Positions 1 to 8,787 are shown, counted from the first letter of the stretch. The stretch is DNA of 64,000 nucleotides from Tenuifilum sp040752515 (GCA_040752515.1 JBFMGQ010000003.1:88987-152986), one strand, 5' to 3'. Notes: generated from the letters alone by a model not told the origin. Program-made: numbers and translations.

Positions 1-358
1 TCATGGCCATATCCATGATCTTACAGATTTTAGCAGCAAACATCTCCGAAAGTGAGCCTCCAAATACTGTAAAATCCTGAGAAAATACGTAAACTAAACG
101 GCCATCAATAGTTCCGTAGCCGGTAACAACTCCATCGGAAAGGTAACTCTCCTTATCAAGACCAAAATCGATACAGCGGTGTGAAACAAACATATCGAAC
201 TCCTCAAAACTGCCCTCATCGAGCAACATATCGATACGTTCGCGTGCGGTGTATTTGCCCTTTTTGTGTTGAGCCTCAATGCGTTTTGGGCCTCCACCAA
301 GTTTGGCTTTTTCTCTTAAATCAATCAGTTCTTTAATTTTTTGCTCCTGTGTGCTCAT
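1..358 (-). CDS. Acyl-CoA carboxylase carboxyltransferase (beta) subunit, N-terminal part
   Basis: Partial gene: the first 119 codons are present and the rest lies beyond the left edge. The protein opens MSTQEQKIKELIDLREKAKL and continues with GGGPKRIEAQHKKGKYTARERIDMLLD, the typical start of biotin-dependent carboxyltransferase beta subunits (propionyl-CoA carboxylase PccB, methylmalonyl-CoA decarboxylase MmdA); the later FTVFGGSLSEM stretch belongs to the crotonase-like acyl-CoA fold. These enzymes move carboxyl groups between biotin and propionyl-CoA/methylmalonyl-CoA. It lies 27 bp downstream of methylmalonyl-CoA epimerase on the same strand, which supports a methylmalonyl-CoA substrate. 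Whether it belongs to a soluble carboxylase or a sodium-pumping decarboxylase cannot be told from this fragment. Confidence 0.88.
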   Translation of the reverse strand, partial: MSTQEQKIKELIDLREKAKLGGGPKRIEAQHKKGKYTARERIDMLLDEGSFEEFDMFVSHRCIDFGLDKESYLSDGVVTGYGTIDGRLVYVFSQDFTVFGGSLSEMFAAKICKIMDMAM

Positions 359-385
359 TTTACAATCGGTGTTTGGGGTATGATT

Positions 386-796
386 TTACTTATTTTTATC
401 CTCGCAAAGCTCTGTAAGAACGCCAAGTGTTGATTTAGGGTGAAGGAAGGCAATGTCGAGACCCTCAGCTCCCTTGCGGGGTGCTTTATCAATTAAGGTA
501 ACACCCTGCTCTTCCATACGTTTCAATTGCTCCTCAATACCTTTAACAGCAAAAGCAATATGGTGAATACCCTCACCCTTCTTCTCTATGAATTTTCCAA
601 TGGGACCTTCGGGATCGGTTGATTCCAGCAGCTCAATTTTGGTTTGACCAACCATGAAAAAAGCTGTTTTTACCTTTTGATCCTTTACCTCTTCTATGTT
701 GTAACACTTTAAACCCAGAACCTTTTCATAAAATTGAATCGATTCTTCAAGACTTTTAACGGCTATGCCGATGTGTTCAATGTGTGATATGCTCAT
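386..796 (-). CDS. mce: Methylmalonyl-CoA epimerase
   Basis: A 136-residue protein of the vicinal-oxygen-chelate (glyoxalase) fold. It interconverts the (R) and (S) forms of methylmalonyl-CoA in the succinate-propionate pathway. Two beta-alpha-beta-beta-beta modules are visible: IEHIGIAVKSLEESIQFYEK near residue 5 and IHHIAFAVKGIEEQLKRMEE near residue 77. The metal ligands expected for the family can be seen: His in IEHIGIAV, His in IHHIAF, and Glu in the C-terminal TELCE. The length is normal for the family. It is the first gene of an operon with the acyl-CoA carboxylase subunit downstream, a pairing usual in propionate-metabolising Bacteroidales. Confidence 0.93.
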   Translation of the reverse strand: MSISHIEHIGIAVKSLEESIQFYEKVLGLKCYNIEEVKDQKVKTAFFMVGQTKIELLESTDPEGPIGKFIEKKGEGIHHIAFAVKGIEEQLKRMEEQGVTLIDKAPRKGAEGLDIAFLHPKSTLGVLTELCEDKNK

Positions 797-824
797 AACT
801 GTAAATTTTTATGATTTGTTTGTG

Positions 825-832
825 CAAAGTTA
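825..832 (-). promoter_or_regulatory. Probable -7 element of the mce promoter
   Basis: On the minus strand this reads TAACTTTG, a perfect match to the Bacteroidetes -7 consensus TAnnTTTG, 28 bp before the mce start codon. No clear TTTG was found 20 bp upstream, so only the -7 box is supported. Confidence 0.45.
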
Positions 833-951
833 CTTTGTATAGTTAACTTTAAGCATAAAAGTTTCAAACGTTTTAGTTGTTTTTCAGCATTGTTAAAGAA
901 CATGTTTGTTAGAATTTTTCATAAAATGGAACATTAAACAAAATATTCGCT

Positions 952-959
952 TATTTTTG
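952..959 (+). promoter_or_regulatory. Probable -7 element of the Thx gene
   Basis: TATTTTTG matches TAnnTTTG and lies 38 bp upstream of the Thx start codon. No good -33 partner was seen. Confidence 0.4.
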
Positions 960-997
960 CAGCCAAGTTTGAACAAACAACTTAATTCTATAATACC

Positions 998-1123
998 ATG
1001 GGAAAAGGCGATAAAAAAACCCGTAGAGGTAAAATATTTTTGGGTTCGTTTGGGAATACCCGCCCCAAAAAATCAAAAGTTCGTAAGGCAAAACGCGACA
1101 AGGCAAAAGCCCAAGCCAAGTAA
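998..1123 (+). CDS. 30S ribosomal protein Thx (bTHX, S31e-like)
   Basis: A 41-residue, very basic protein starting MGKGDKKTRRGKIFLGSFGN and ending in RPKKSKVRKAKRDKAKAQAK. This is the recognisable sequence of the small 30S protein Thx of Bacteroidota, which by analogy with Thermus Thx sits in a cavity of the 30S head and stabilises 16S rRNA. The conserved MGKGDKKTRRGKI(F/Y) start fixes the ATG. A -7 box lies upstream and a strong intrinsic terminator 25 bp downstream, so it is probably a monocistronic unit. A longer open frame at 906-1199 in another frame overlaps it but resembles nothing; the Thx frame is the real gene. Confidence 0.95.
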   Translation: MGKGDKKTRRGKIFLGSFGNTRPKKSKVRKAKRDKAKAQAK

Positions 1124-1148
1124 ATCGAACTTGAAACTAAAAAACATT

Positions 1149-1172
1149 AACCGGCAATGCCGGTTTTTTTTA
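1149..1172 (+). terminator. Intrinsic terminator of the Thx gene
   Basis: Stem AACCGGC / GCCGGTT around loop AAT, followed by a run of eight T. Confidence 0.85.
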
Positions 1173-1298
1173 TCACCTCAAACAAACAGTATACAATAGT
1201 TTATTGCAATTTAATCAAAAAGTAGCTGTCTATACTCCAATCAAATAAAAATAAACGGCATTAAATGATTAAATTTGAAGTAATAGCTGCAAAAGCTC

Positions 1299-3497
1299 AT
1301 GCTTCATTTGCTTTCAAAAAGAACTCTACTTTTTGCCATATTGGTTCTATCAATAGGCACAGCCTCTACTTTTGCCCAAAACGATAAGTATGAGCGCGCG
1401 GACTTTCAGCGTGACTCCATATACGCCTCAAAGCTTGCCGAAACTATTGATAGCCTTTACCATGAAGAGCAGTTCGACAGCTGCATGCTGATAATCGACA
1501 AAGCTTTAGTGTTTTTCGATAAGTTGGATTTATCGACCTACAAAATTCAAGTACTTACCCACAGAGGTGCCATCAATAGAATAAAAGGGAGGTTCAGCAA
1601 TGCCATGGCCGATTTTAGCGAAGTGCTTGATTATTACCGGCAAACCGGAAACACAAAAGGCGAGGCAGCCACTCTTAACCAAATTGGAGCCATTTACAGA
1701 CTTAGGGGTGACTACCCTACTGCTTTAGACTACTACTTTAAATCACTGGCAAACTACCAAAAGGTGAATCATCAACCCGGAATATCATCGGTACTTAACA
1801 ACATTGGTGTGGTTCACCTCTACCAAAAACTTTACGATAAAGCCTTAGAGTACTACAACAAATCGTTGGCAATAGAGGAAAACCTTAAAAATGATGAAGG
1901 CATTGGCACTTCGTACCTTAACATTGGCGAAGTGTACCGTAAAAAGGGTGATCTGCAAAAAGCAGCCGATTACTATCTCCGGGCACTGGTTTATGCCAAT
2001 CGCACAAACGACCTCGATGCCATTGGAACTATTTATAACGAACTTGCAGGCATAAACATCGATAACGGTTCGTTAAACGATGTTCTAAAATACCTTCAAC
2101 TTGCCCATAAAACCTTTTTAGCCACCAGTAGCCCCCAACGCCTTGCTGAGTGCGAAATCAATTTTGGTAAATATTACCAGAAGATAGGCCATCTGAGCCA
2201 AGCAATCCAGCACTTCAGCAAAGCACTCGAAATTGCCAATAGTAACAAACTGCTAGATATTAAAAGCGACGCCCACCATCAGCTTAGTCAGATATATGAT
2301 ATGCAGGGCAATATTAAAGCGGCATACTCACATTTCAAAAATTATATTGCAACCCGCGATACCCTCTTCAACGAAGAAAATACACGAAAATCAATTCAAG
2401 CCGAATTCTTTTACAAGTTTGAACACCAACAGGAAGAACAACGAATTGCCCAGGCAAAAAAAGATGCCGAGTATGCCGAACGCTTAAGGCGCGAGAAAGC
2501 CGTGAAAACATCCCTGATTGTAATTGTAAGCCTAGGAACAATACTCATTGGCTTTATCCTGTTCTACCTGCATAAAATCAAACTAAAGAATGAGGAACTA
2601 TACTTCCATCAAAAGGAAATACTTGAAAAAAACGAGGAACTCCAGCAGCAACAGGAAGAGATCCTTGCCCAACGCGATGAGATTGAGCGCAAAAATCTGA
2701 TACTAGAACAATCACAGCAAATTATTGCCGACAAGAACGAAAGGATGATCAGCAGCATTGAGTATGCTAAAACCATCCAAAACGCATTACTACCAAAACC
2801 CGAAAAATTATCGGAACTATTTCCTGACCACTTTGTAATTTTCCAACCAAAAGATATAGTAAGTGGGGATTTTTACTGGGTTAGCAACGATGAGCGCTAC
2901 ACCTATGCAGCGGTTATGGATTGCACGGGTCATGGTGTACCAGGGGCTTTCATGTCGATGATTGGTAATACCCTGCTCAATAAGATTGTGATTGAATGGA
3001 AGGTTTACCAACCATCTAAGGTGCTTGAAGCCCTTAACGAACAGCTTCGCGAAGCCCTAAAACAGAAGGAAATAGGCAATATTGTCCTGGCCGGTATCGA
3101 TATTGCTTTTGTTACAATCGATAAACAGGAAAAAAAGATCTTTTTCTCGGGAGCAGCAAGGCCTATGCTTATTATACAAAATGGAAATATACAACTGGTT
3201 AAAGGCAGCATTCGCTCAACAGGAGGCTTTCAACCAGCAAATGTAAAACCTTTTGAGGATATTACATTTGAACTATCATCACCAACCTACATCTACCTTT
3301 TTTCCGACGGCTATGCCGACCAGATCAGCATTGAAAAAAAGAAATTTGGGTTACAGCGATTTGTCGATATTATTTTCCAATCATACACTAAACCTATGGC
3401 AGCCCAACGCGAGTTACTCTTGCAAATGATTGAAAATCACCTGCACGGAACCGATCAGCTCGACGACATTTGCGTCATGGGGCTTAGAGTCGATTAG
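1299..3497 (+). CDS. TPR-repeat sensor with C-terminal PP2C/SpoIIE-type Ser/Thr phosphatase
   Basis: 732 residues. Order: signal peptide (1-26, ending TFAQ); about seven to eight tetratricopeptide repeats (roughly 55-345, with the typical A..Y....L.I pattern); one transmembrane helix (about 403-426); a coiled coil rich in E, Q and K (about 427-500); and a PP2C/SpoIIE phosphatase domain (about 510-732). The phosphatase shows GDFYW near 521, DCTGHGVPGAFMSMIG shortly after, and SDGYADQ near 668, supplying the metal-binding Asp residues. The layout places the TPRs outside the inner membrane and the phosphatase in the cytoplasm. Such proteins usually control partner-switching regulators, but no anti-sigma or STAS gene is adjacent, so the target is unknown. 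Its stop codon overlaps that of the convergent HD-domain gene. Confidence 0.9.
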   Translation: MLHLLSKRTLLFAILVLSIGTASTFAQNDKYERADFQRDSIYASKLAETIDSLYHEEQFDSCMLIIDKALVFFDKLDLSTYKIQVLTHRGAINRIKGRFSNAMADFSEVLDYYRQTGNTKGEAATLNQIGAIYRLRGDYPTALDYYFKSLANYQKVNHQPGISSVLNNIGVVHLYQKLYDKALEYYNKSLAIEENLKNDEGIGTSYLNIGEVYRKKGDLQKAADYYLRALVYANRTNDLDAIGTIYNELAGINIDNGSLNDVLKYLQLAHKTFLATSSPQRLAECEINFGKYYQKIGHLSQAIQHFSKALEIANSNKLLDIKSDAHHQLSQIYDMQGNIKAAYSHFKNYIATRDTLFNEENTRKSIQAEFFYKFEHQQEEQRIAQAKKDAEYAERLRREKAVKTSLIVIVSLGTILIGFILFYLHKIKLKNEELYFHQKEILEKNEELQQQQEEILAQRDEIERKNLILEQSQQIIADKNERMISSIEYAKTIQNALLPKPEKLSELFPDHFVIFQPKDIVSGDFYWVSNDERYTYAAVMDCTGHGVPGAFMSMIGNTLLNKIVIEWKVYQPSKVLEALNEQLREALKQKEIGNIVLAGIDIAFVTIDKQEKKIFFSGAARPMLIIQNGNIQLVKGSIRSTGGFQPANVKPFEDITFELSSPTYIYLFSDGYADQISIEKKKFGLQRFVDIIFQSYTKPMAAQRELLLQMIENHLHGTDQLDDICVMGLRVD

Positions 3498-5605
3498 CCC
3501 TGCCTATTATTATTGATCAATTCCGGATACTCCAATCTTACATGATAGATGTTCTGTAACTTTTTCTTAAAGATTGTTTTTATAAGGGTGATATCCCTAA
3601 GAGTAATATCGGCAAAACTATACTGACCTGAATTTAATTGATCATCAATAATTCTTTCTACCAATTGATCGATGCTTTGAATGGTATACTCCTTAAGGCT
3701 CCGCGAAGCGGCCTCAACGGCATCGGCCATCATTACAATGGCTGTTTCCTTGGTTTGAGGTTCAGGGCCAGGATACGAAAATTTCTCTTCATCAATAACC
3801 GCATTCTCTGCCTGTAGCTCCCTATTATAAAAATACTTAACCTTTGAAGTGCCATGATGCATTTTTATGAAATCAATTATTTGGCTTGGAAGACCAGCTT
3901 TGGTGGCAATCTTAACTCCTTCAGGCACATGGTTTATAATAATCTCAGCACTCTTAACATTGTCAACATTCTCGTGGGGATTAAAACCGCCCTGTTGATT
4001 CTCGATGAAAAAAAGCGGATTAGCCATCTTACCAATATCGTGGTAAAGGGCCCCAGCCCTAACCAGTAAGGGATTCCCTCCAACGCGTTGCACAGCACTC
4101 TCGGCTAGGTTAGCCACCTGCAAGGAGTGCTGAAAGGTCCCTGGAGCAACCTCGGCCAACTTTCGAAGCAAATCAAGATTGGTATCGGAAATTTCTATCA
4201 AAGTGATATCGGACAAAAAACCGAAAAACTTTTCAATCACATAAACCAACTGGTACGACGCAAGAAGCAGCAGAGCATTGATACCGTACCAAAGAGTTAT
4301 AAACCAGTTAACTTCCTTAAGTGATCCATCGGCAACAAGGTAAAGGCTTAATGTTAATATCATGTACGATAGGTAAACAAGCCCAACCGTTTTAAAGAGC
4401 TGCCCACGGTTATACATCTTCGATAGGCCAATTATAGCCACTATACCGGCAATAAAGTTGGTGAATACAAACTCAAAACTATTGGGAACAAGAAAAGCCA
4501 CTAGGAAAATGGTTATTAGATGAACAAAAAGGGCAAGTCGTGAGTCGAAAAAAGTTTTAACAAAAATGGGAACTATGGCAAGCGGGATAACAAATATGCT
4601 AAAAGCATTGGTTTTAATCACAAGTGCCGAAACCACCGCAACTGATGTAATAAGCAAAAGAATAAACAATAGTTTTCGGTTATCCTTCAAGACCTCACTT
4701 CTAAAATTCAGAAGAAATAGGAAAAGAACAATGTAAAGCGATGCTATTAACAATAAATTCCCTAGTAGAATGGCATATAAATTCTTTGAACCCAGCCGTT
4801 TTTCGTATTCCCTTTTAAGTGATTCAAGGATTTGATAAACCTCAGAGTTTACCACCTCGCCCTTTACTACAATCTTTTCGCCGGCCTGAACCAAACCCTT
4901 GGTGACAGAGATATTGGATATCAACTCGTTTCGAAACTTTTGCGTGGCAACTTCATCGTAAAAAAGGTTTGGCTGAACGTATTCCTTTAGGTTGAATGTA
5001 TTCCAAAACTCAGCCAGTTCGGGGCTTAAACTTTTGGTGATATCGAAAGCATACCCACTTAAAAGCCTGCTGGCCCGCTGAACGGTATAAACCTCATCAA
5101 ACCATTTGTCGTAAGCCACATTATTAATCACTACTGCTAAGCCCTGCTTGAGCATGCTGTTGGATATGCTGTTCTCATTCTGGTTGATTACACCCCTTAC
5201 ATAGATTTGGTTTAGGTTATCGGTAACGGTTTGTTTAATTTTTGATTTAATTAATTGATAGTTAACTTTTGATAGGTTTTTATTTGATACAAACTTGTCG
5301 AACGTTAAATCGAAATCGGCAGCAAACTTTTCTATCTGCTGGCACTGAACGGTAGAATCGAATCGGTAAAACGATTTGAATTCCTTGAGCAGCTTACTTC
5401 GTTCGGCAAAAAGTTCCTGTTCTGTTTTATAAACTGGAAAATCGAAAGGAGCGGACAGATCCTCGTGCATCCAAGGTCTTCCTTTCTGAAACTCATACTT
5501 AAATCGCCCCTCGCGTGGTATTATTGTAACCACAACCAAGTACGATATCAGGAAAAGTATGAGTGTTACGATATACTTTACCCCGATTTTCATCTCATTA
5601 GCCAT
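3494..5605 (-). CDS. 7TM receptor with HD hydrolase domain (PgpH/YqfF family, probable c-di-AMP phosphodiesterase)
   Basis: 703 residues. An N-terminal membrane helix (about 10-29), a large extracytoplasmic 7TMR-HDED domain (about 30-275), seven hydrophobic helices (about 280-465) and a cytoplasmic HD domain (about 480-695). The HD motif is seen as LYHDIGKM near 521, with further metal-ligand histidines in the NPHENVDN segment and in KMHHGTSK. This is the architecture of Listeria PgpH, which hydrolyses cyclic di-AMP; that activity is established for the family and inferred here. It probably shares a transcript with the CCA-adding enzyme 25 bp upstream. Its TAA and the TAG of the convergent TPR phosphatase overlap by two bases. 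Confidence 0.9.
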   Translation of the reverse strand: MANEMKIGVKYIVTLILFLISYLVVVTIIPREGRFKYEFQKGRPWMHEDLSAPFDFPVYKTEQELFAERSKLLKEFKSFYRFDSTVQCQQIEKFAADFDLTFDKFVSNKNLSKVNYQLIKSKIKQTVTDNLNQIYVRGVINQNENSISNSMLKQGLAVVINNVAYDKWFDEVYTVQRASRLLSGYAFDITKSLSPELAEFWNTFNLKEYVQPNLFYDEVATQKFRNELISNISVTKGLVQAGEKIVVKGEVVNSEVYQILESLKREYEKRLGSKNLYAILLGNLLLIASLYIVLFLFLLNFRSEVLKDNRKLLFILLLITSVAVVSALVIKTNAFSIFVIPLAIVPIFVKTFFDSRLALFVHLITIFLVAFLVPNSFEFVFTNFIAGIVAIIGLSKMYNRGQLFKTVGLVYLSYMILTLSLYLVADGSLKEVNWFITLWYGINALLLLASYQLVYVIEKFFGFLSDITLIEISDTNLDLLRKLAEVAPGTFQHSLQVANLAESAVQRVGGNPLLVRAGALYHDIGKMANPLFFIENQQGGFNPHENVDNVKSAEIIINHVPEGVKIATKAGLPSQIIDFIKMHHGTSKVKYFYNRELQAENAVIDEEKFSYPGPEPQTKETAIVMMADAVEAASRSLKEYTIQSIDQLVERIIDDQLNSGQYSFADITLRDITLIKTIFKKKLQNIYHVRLEYPELINNNRQG

Positions 5606-5630
5606 AGACTATTTTTTATAAAGATACAAC

Positions 5631-7070
5631 TCATTTGCTTGATAGGGAACTGTATCGCGGATCGATTTTTACGGCAGTTAAACCCAAATCCTTTCCAGTA
5701 TTTAGCATCAAGGTATAGGCCTCAAAAAAGTCGTTCCGTATTTCGCCATCCAAAATGGCATCTTTTATTCTGTTCTTAATAATCCCCACTTCCTTGCAAG
5801 GCTTAAGATTAAAGGTTTCCATAATCATTTCACCTGTAACCGGAGGTTGAAAGTTTCTTATGGAATCTTTCTCTTCAACCTCTTTTAACTTTTTCCTGAC
5901 AATCCTAAAGTTAGCAAGATGCTTTCGAACAGTGCTGTCGTTCTTTGAAGTAATATCAGCTTCGCAAAGCAACATTAGGGCATCAATATCATCGCCGGCA
6001 TCAAATAGCAAACGGCGAATAGCCGAATCGGTAACAACCTCCTGCGATAGAACAATGGGGCGGAGATGAAGCAAAACCATCTTCTGAACAAACTTCATCT
6101 TATCGTTAAGCGGTAGCTTTAGCTTTCGGAAAATTTCGGGAATCATTTTGGCTCCTAAAAAGTCGTGACCGTGAAAGGTCCAACCCTGCCCTGCAACAAA
6201 ACGTTTAGTTTTGGGCTTACCAATATCGTGAAGTAATGCAGCCCATCGAAGCCATAGATCATCACTTTTCTGCGCCAGGTTATCTAAAACCTCAAGGGTA
6301 TGGTAAAAGTTATCCTTATGCGATATCCCATTACGCGATTCCACCCCTTTCATGGCTGCCAATTCCGGAAGAAGGTATTGTAAAAGACCCGTTTGATCGA
6401 GTAACAACCAGCCTATGGATGGGCGAGGCGACGCCATCATCTTATTGATTTCGTCCATTACCCGTTCAATGGAAACAATGGAAATACGATTACACATTTC
6501 GCTAATGGCCCTAAGCGTGTTCGGTTCGATGTCAAAGTTCAGCTGAGTAGCAAACCGAATAGCCCTAACCATACGTAATGGATCGTCGGAAAAGGTTGCA
6601 GCGGGTTCAAGCGGCGTACGGATTATTTTTTGCTTTAAATCCTGCTGCCCGTTAAACGGATCGATAAGTACACCAAAATTTCGCTTATTCAGCCCTATTG
6701 CAAGGGCATTTATGGTAAAATCGCGCCTTTTCTGGTCATCTTCGAGGGTTCCGTTTTCAACAATTGGCTTTCGAGAGTCGAGCCTGTACGATTCCTTACG
6801 GGCGCCCACAAACTCAATGTCCCACTCGTTATGCTTAAGCTGTGCCGTTCCAAAATTTTTAAAATAGGTTACCTTCCTTGCTCTTAGCCTTTGTGCCACT
6901 TTTTTGGCAAAATCAACCCCACTCCCCACAACCACAATGTCGATATCCTTTGATGGCCGATTAAGTAAGATATCCCTAACAAACCCACCTGTAACGTAAG
7001 CATCAACACCCTCGATCTCAGCAACCTCCGAAATTACTCTGAATATATTGCTTTTTAGGTACTCCTTCAT
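5631..7070 (-). CDS. cca: CCA tRNA nucleotidyltransferase with HD domain
   Basis: 479 residues, the usual size for the class II poly(A) polymerase/CCA-transferase family with an HD domain. The nucleotidyltransferase core is seen as GGFVRD (about 27-32) followed by the metal-binding DID (about 41-43). RRDFTINAL and DPLRMVRAIRFA are the next conserved blocks, and ALLHDIGKPKTK near 281 is the HD motif. The enzyme adds or repairs the 3'-CCA end of tRNAs; the HD part may add phosphatase or phosphodiesterase activity. It is the first gene of a two-gene unit with the PgpH-like protein. The start is the first ATG of the frame, just before KEYLKSNIFRVISEV. Confidence 0.93.
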   Translation of the reverse strand: MKEYLKSNIFRVISEVAEIEGVDAYVTGGFVRDILLNRPSKDIDIVVVGSGVDFAKKVAQRLRARKVTYFKNFGTAQLKHNEWDIEFVGARKESYRLDSRKPIVENGTLEDDQKRRDFTINALAIGLNKRNFGVLIDPFNGQQDLKQKIIRTPLEPAATFSDDPLRMVRAIRFATQLNFDIEPNTLRAISEMCNRISIVSIERVMDEINKMMASPRPSIGWLLLDQTGLLQYLLPELAAMKGVESRNGISHKDNFYHTLEVLDNLAQKSDDLWLRWAALLHDIGKPKTKRFVAGQGWTFHGHDFLGAKMIPEIFRKLKLPLNDKMKFVQKMVLLHLRPIVLSQEVVTDSAIRRLLFDAGDDIDALMLLCEADITSKNDSTVRKHLANFRIVRKKLKEVEEKDSIRNFQPPVTGEMIMETFNLKPCKEVGIIKNRIKDAILDGEIRNDFFEAYTLMLNTGKDLGLTAVKIDPRYSSLSSK

Positions 7071-7287
7071 GATTGAATTTTATGACTGACAAAATTACAA
7101 CATATCAAACTTTTAGCCTAAAATTTTGTTTACTAGTAAAATTGCGATGCATACCATTATACAATGATAAAATGACATATATCAACATTAAATGTTCAAC
7201 AAAATTATGCCATTAATTATTTTGGTATTACTTTTGTATCGAATTATGTAAATAATTTAATTTATCAATAAATAAACTTGTAACACT

Positions 7288-7644
7288 ATGATTGAGCATT
7301 TAACAGCAGAAACTTTTAAACAGAAAGTATTCAACTACGAAAAGAATAACGAATGGAAGTTTGAAGGCGACAAGCCTGCAATAATTGATTTCTACGCCGA
7401 CTGGTGTGGTCCCTGTAAGATGGTAGCTCCTATTCTGGAAGAACTTGCCAAGGAGTACGAAGGCAAAATAAACATTTACAAGGTTGATACCGAAGAGGAG
7501 CAGGAATTAGCAGCCGTTTTTGGCATTCGCAGCATTCCATCGTTACTTTTCATTCCATTAAACGATCAGCCACAAATGGCCATGGGAGCATTACCCAAGG
7601 ATACTTTCAAAAAGGCATTCAAAGATGTACTAGGCGTTGAGTAA
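7288..7644 (+). CDS. trxA: Thioredoxin
   Basis: 118 residues with the active site WCGPCK at 39-44 and the cis-proline in the SIPSLLF segment. Cytoplasmic protein-disulfide reductase working with thioredoxin reductase. The roughly 20-residue N-terminal extension before the thioredoxin core (TFKQKVFNYEKNNEWKFEGD) is common in Bacteroidota thioredoxins. No signal peptide is present. It stands alone, with a terminator 27 bp downstream. Confidence 0.95.
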   Translation: MIEHLTAETFKQKVFNYEKNNEWKFEGDKPAIIDFYADWCGPCKMVAPILEELAKEYEGKINIYKVDTEEEQELAAVFGIRSIPSLLFIPLNDQPQMAMGALPKDTFKKAFKDVLGVE

Positions 7645-7670
7645 ACAAGCCTAATTGCTAAAATTAAGGG

Positions 7671-7695
7671 AAGGAGCCTCTGGCTCCTTTTTTTA
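7671..7695 (+). terminator. Intrinsic terminator of trxA
   Basis: Stem AAGGAGCC / GGCTCCTT with loop TCT, then seven T. Confidence 0.88.
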
Positions 7696-7752
7696 TTCAC
7701 GACGATTCAGTATTAGAAACCAGAATGCATGATTTAAAACTTTAACGCTGAA

Positions 7753-7773
7753 CTTTGAATCCCGCTTCGCGGG
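7753..7773 (+). repeat. Dispersed hairpin repeat (CCCGCTTCGCGGG type), copy 1
   Basis: Reads CTTTGAATCCCGCTTCGCGGG, with stem CCCGC / GCGGG. A near-identical copy lies in reverse orientation at 34046-34065. It follows the trxA terminator and precedes the heptamer repeat near the mogA stop. Confidence 0.6.
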
Positions 7774-7798
7774 ACTGGATCTTTATCCTCGCTGAGCA

Positions 7799-7837
7799 GG
7801 ACGGGTCATCCTTTATCCTTTATCCTTTATCCTTATA
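7799..7837. repeat. Tandem heptamer repeat ATCCTTT
   Basis: Four consecutive ATCCTTT-like units (the last degenerate) end immediately before the stop codon of the MOSC-MogA gene at 7838. The space between trxA and this gene is otherwise low-complexity repeat DNA. Confidence 0.7.
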
Positions 7838-8785
7838 TCAATGGCTATCAATCCCCATCAACATCAAAAACAGATGCTTTTGTACCTTAGCAATTTCGGC
7901 CATATACTCCCTAACGGCCTTAACGCTTCCGGGTAGGGTGTAAACAAATGTTGTTCCCATCAAACCAGCAACTCCTCTACTCAACAGGGCGTTGGGTTTT
8001 TCGGCACCATACTTTAAACGGATATGCTCCATTATTCCAGGTATCTCCTTATCGAGCAGGCGTCTTACCACATCAGGTGTAATATCGCGAGGGCCAATGC
8101 CTGTACCACCGGTTGTTAGTAACAAATCGTATTGAGCATTTCGGGCTTCAGTCAACCTATTTTCTAATAGATCGGCATCATCGGGAATAATTTCTGAGTG
8201 CAATTCATACTGCCATGCGATTGAACTAAAGAATTCGCCGATCAGTTTAGCCACCTCAGGACCGCTAAGGTCTTCATACTCGCCCCTACTTGCCCTATCG
8301 CTCAGGGTAATAACTTTTACCTTGTAAACCTTTGGGTAAAAGCTTAGCTCATCGCCAGCCTTTAGGGCTCCTCCCTTAATTACACGAACAAAAATACCCT
8401 CCTTGGGCATTACGCAATTGCCAACCTGTCGGTAAATGGCGCAACCGTCGCCATGGCACGATTTACCTATCTGTGTAACCTCAAGTTCTATACCCGCCCC
8501 TATGAATCGGTCACCCGGCTTAGTTTTGAAAAGTTCAAGCCCTTGCGTGGTGATGTTCTCGGCAAAATCGCCGTATTTAACAGGTAATCCGCTTGCATTG
8601 GTAAACTTTTCAATACTTTCAACACCAAGCATACTCACCTGTCGGTGCCAGGCACCAGCATGGGCATCGCCTTTTACTCCAAGGGAGTTAAGCTGAATAC
8701 TTTCAACGGCATGCTTTGTAGTTCCTTTTCTCTCGGAAAGGTTAACCGATACTACCTTTACCTTAACGGGATTATTTTGTTCCAT
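7838..8785 (-). CDS. MOSC domain fused to MogA/MoaB-type molybdopterin adenylyltransferase
   Basis: 315 residues in two domains. Residues 1 to about 155 form a MOSC domain (sulfur carrier, YiiM-like) with the cysteine-bearing IGKSCHGDGC near 108-115. Residues from about 160 to the end form a MogA/MoaB domain starting VKVITLSDRASRGEYEDLSG, with the nucleotide-binding TTGGTGIGPRDITPDV near 223-238. The MogA part should adenylate molybdopterin before metal insertion by MoeA; the MOSC part may carry or deliver sulfur to the finished cofactor. The fusion is one continuous frame. It is the last gene of the moeA-moaA-moaC run, 2 bp after moaC. Confidence 0.9.
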   Translation of the reverse strand: MEQNNPVKVKVVSVNLSERKGTTKHAVESIQLNSLGVKGDAHAGAWHRQVSMLGVESIEKFTNASGLPVKYGDFAENITTQGLELFKTKPGDRFIGAGIELEVTQIGKSCHGDGCAIYRQVGNCVMPKEGIFVRVIKGGALKAGDELSFYPKVYKVKVITLSDRASRGEYEDLSGPEVAKLIGEFFSSIAWQYELHSEIIPDDADLLENRLTEARNAQYDLLLTTGGTGIGPRDITPDVVRRLLDKEIPGIMEHIRLKYGAEKPNALLSRGVAGLMGTTFVYTLPGSVKAVREYMAEIAKVQKHLFLMLMGIDSH

Positions 8786-8787
8786 AC

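Noticed and set aside
906..1199. 97-codon open frame in front of the TPR phosphatase
   Set aside because: It is the wrong frame over the Thx gene and its terminator, and its translation resembles nothing.
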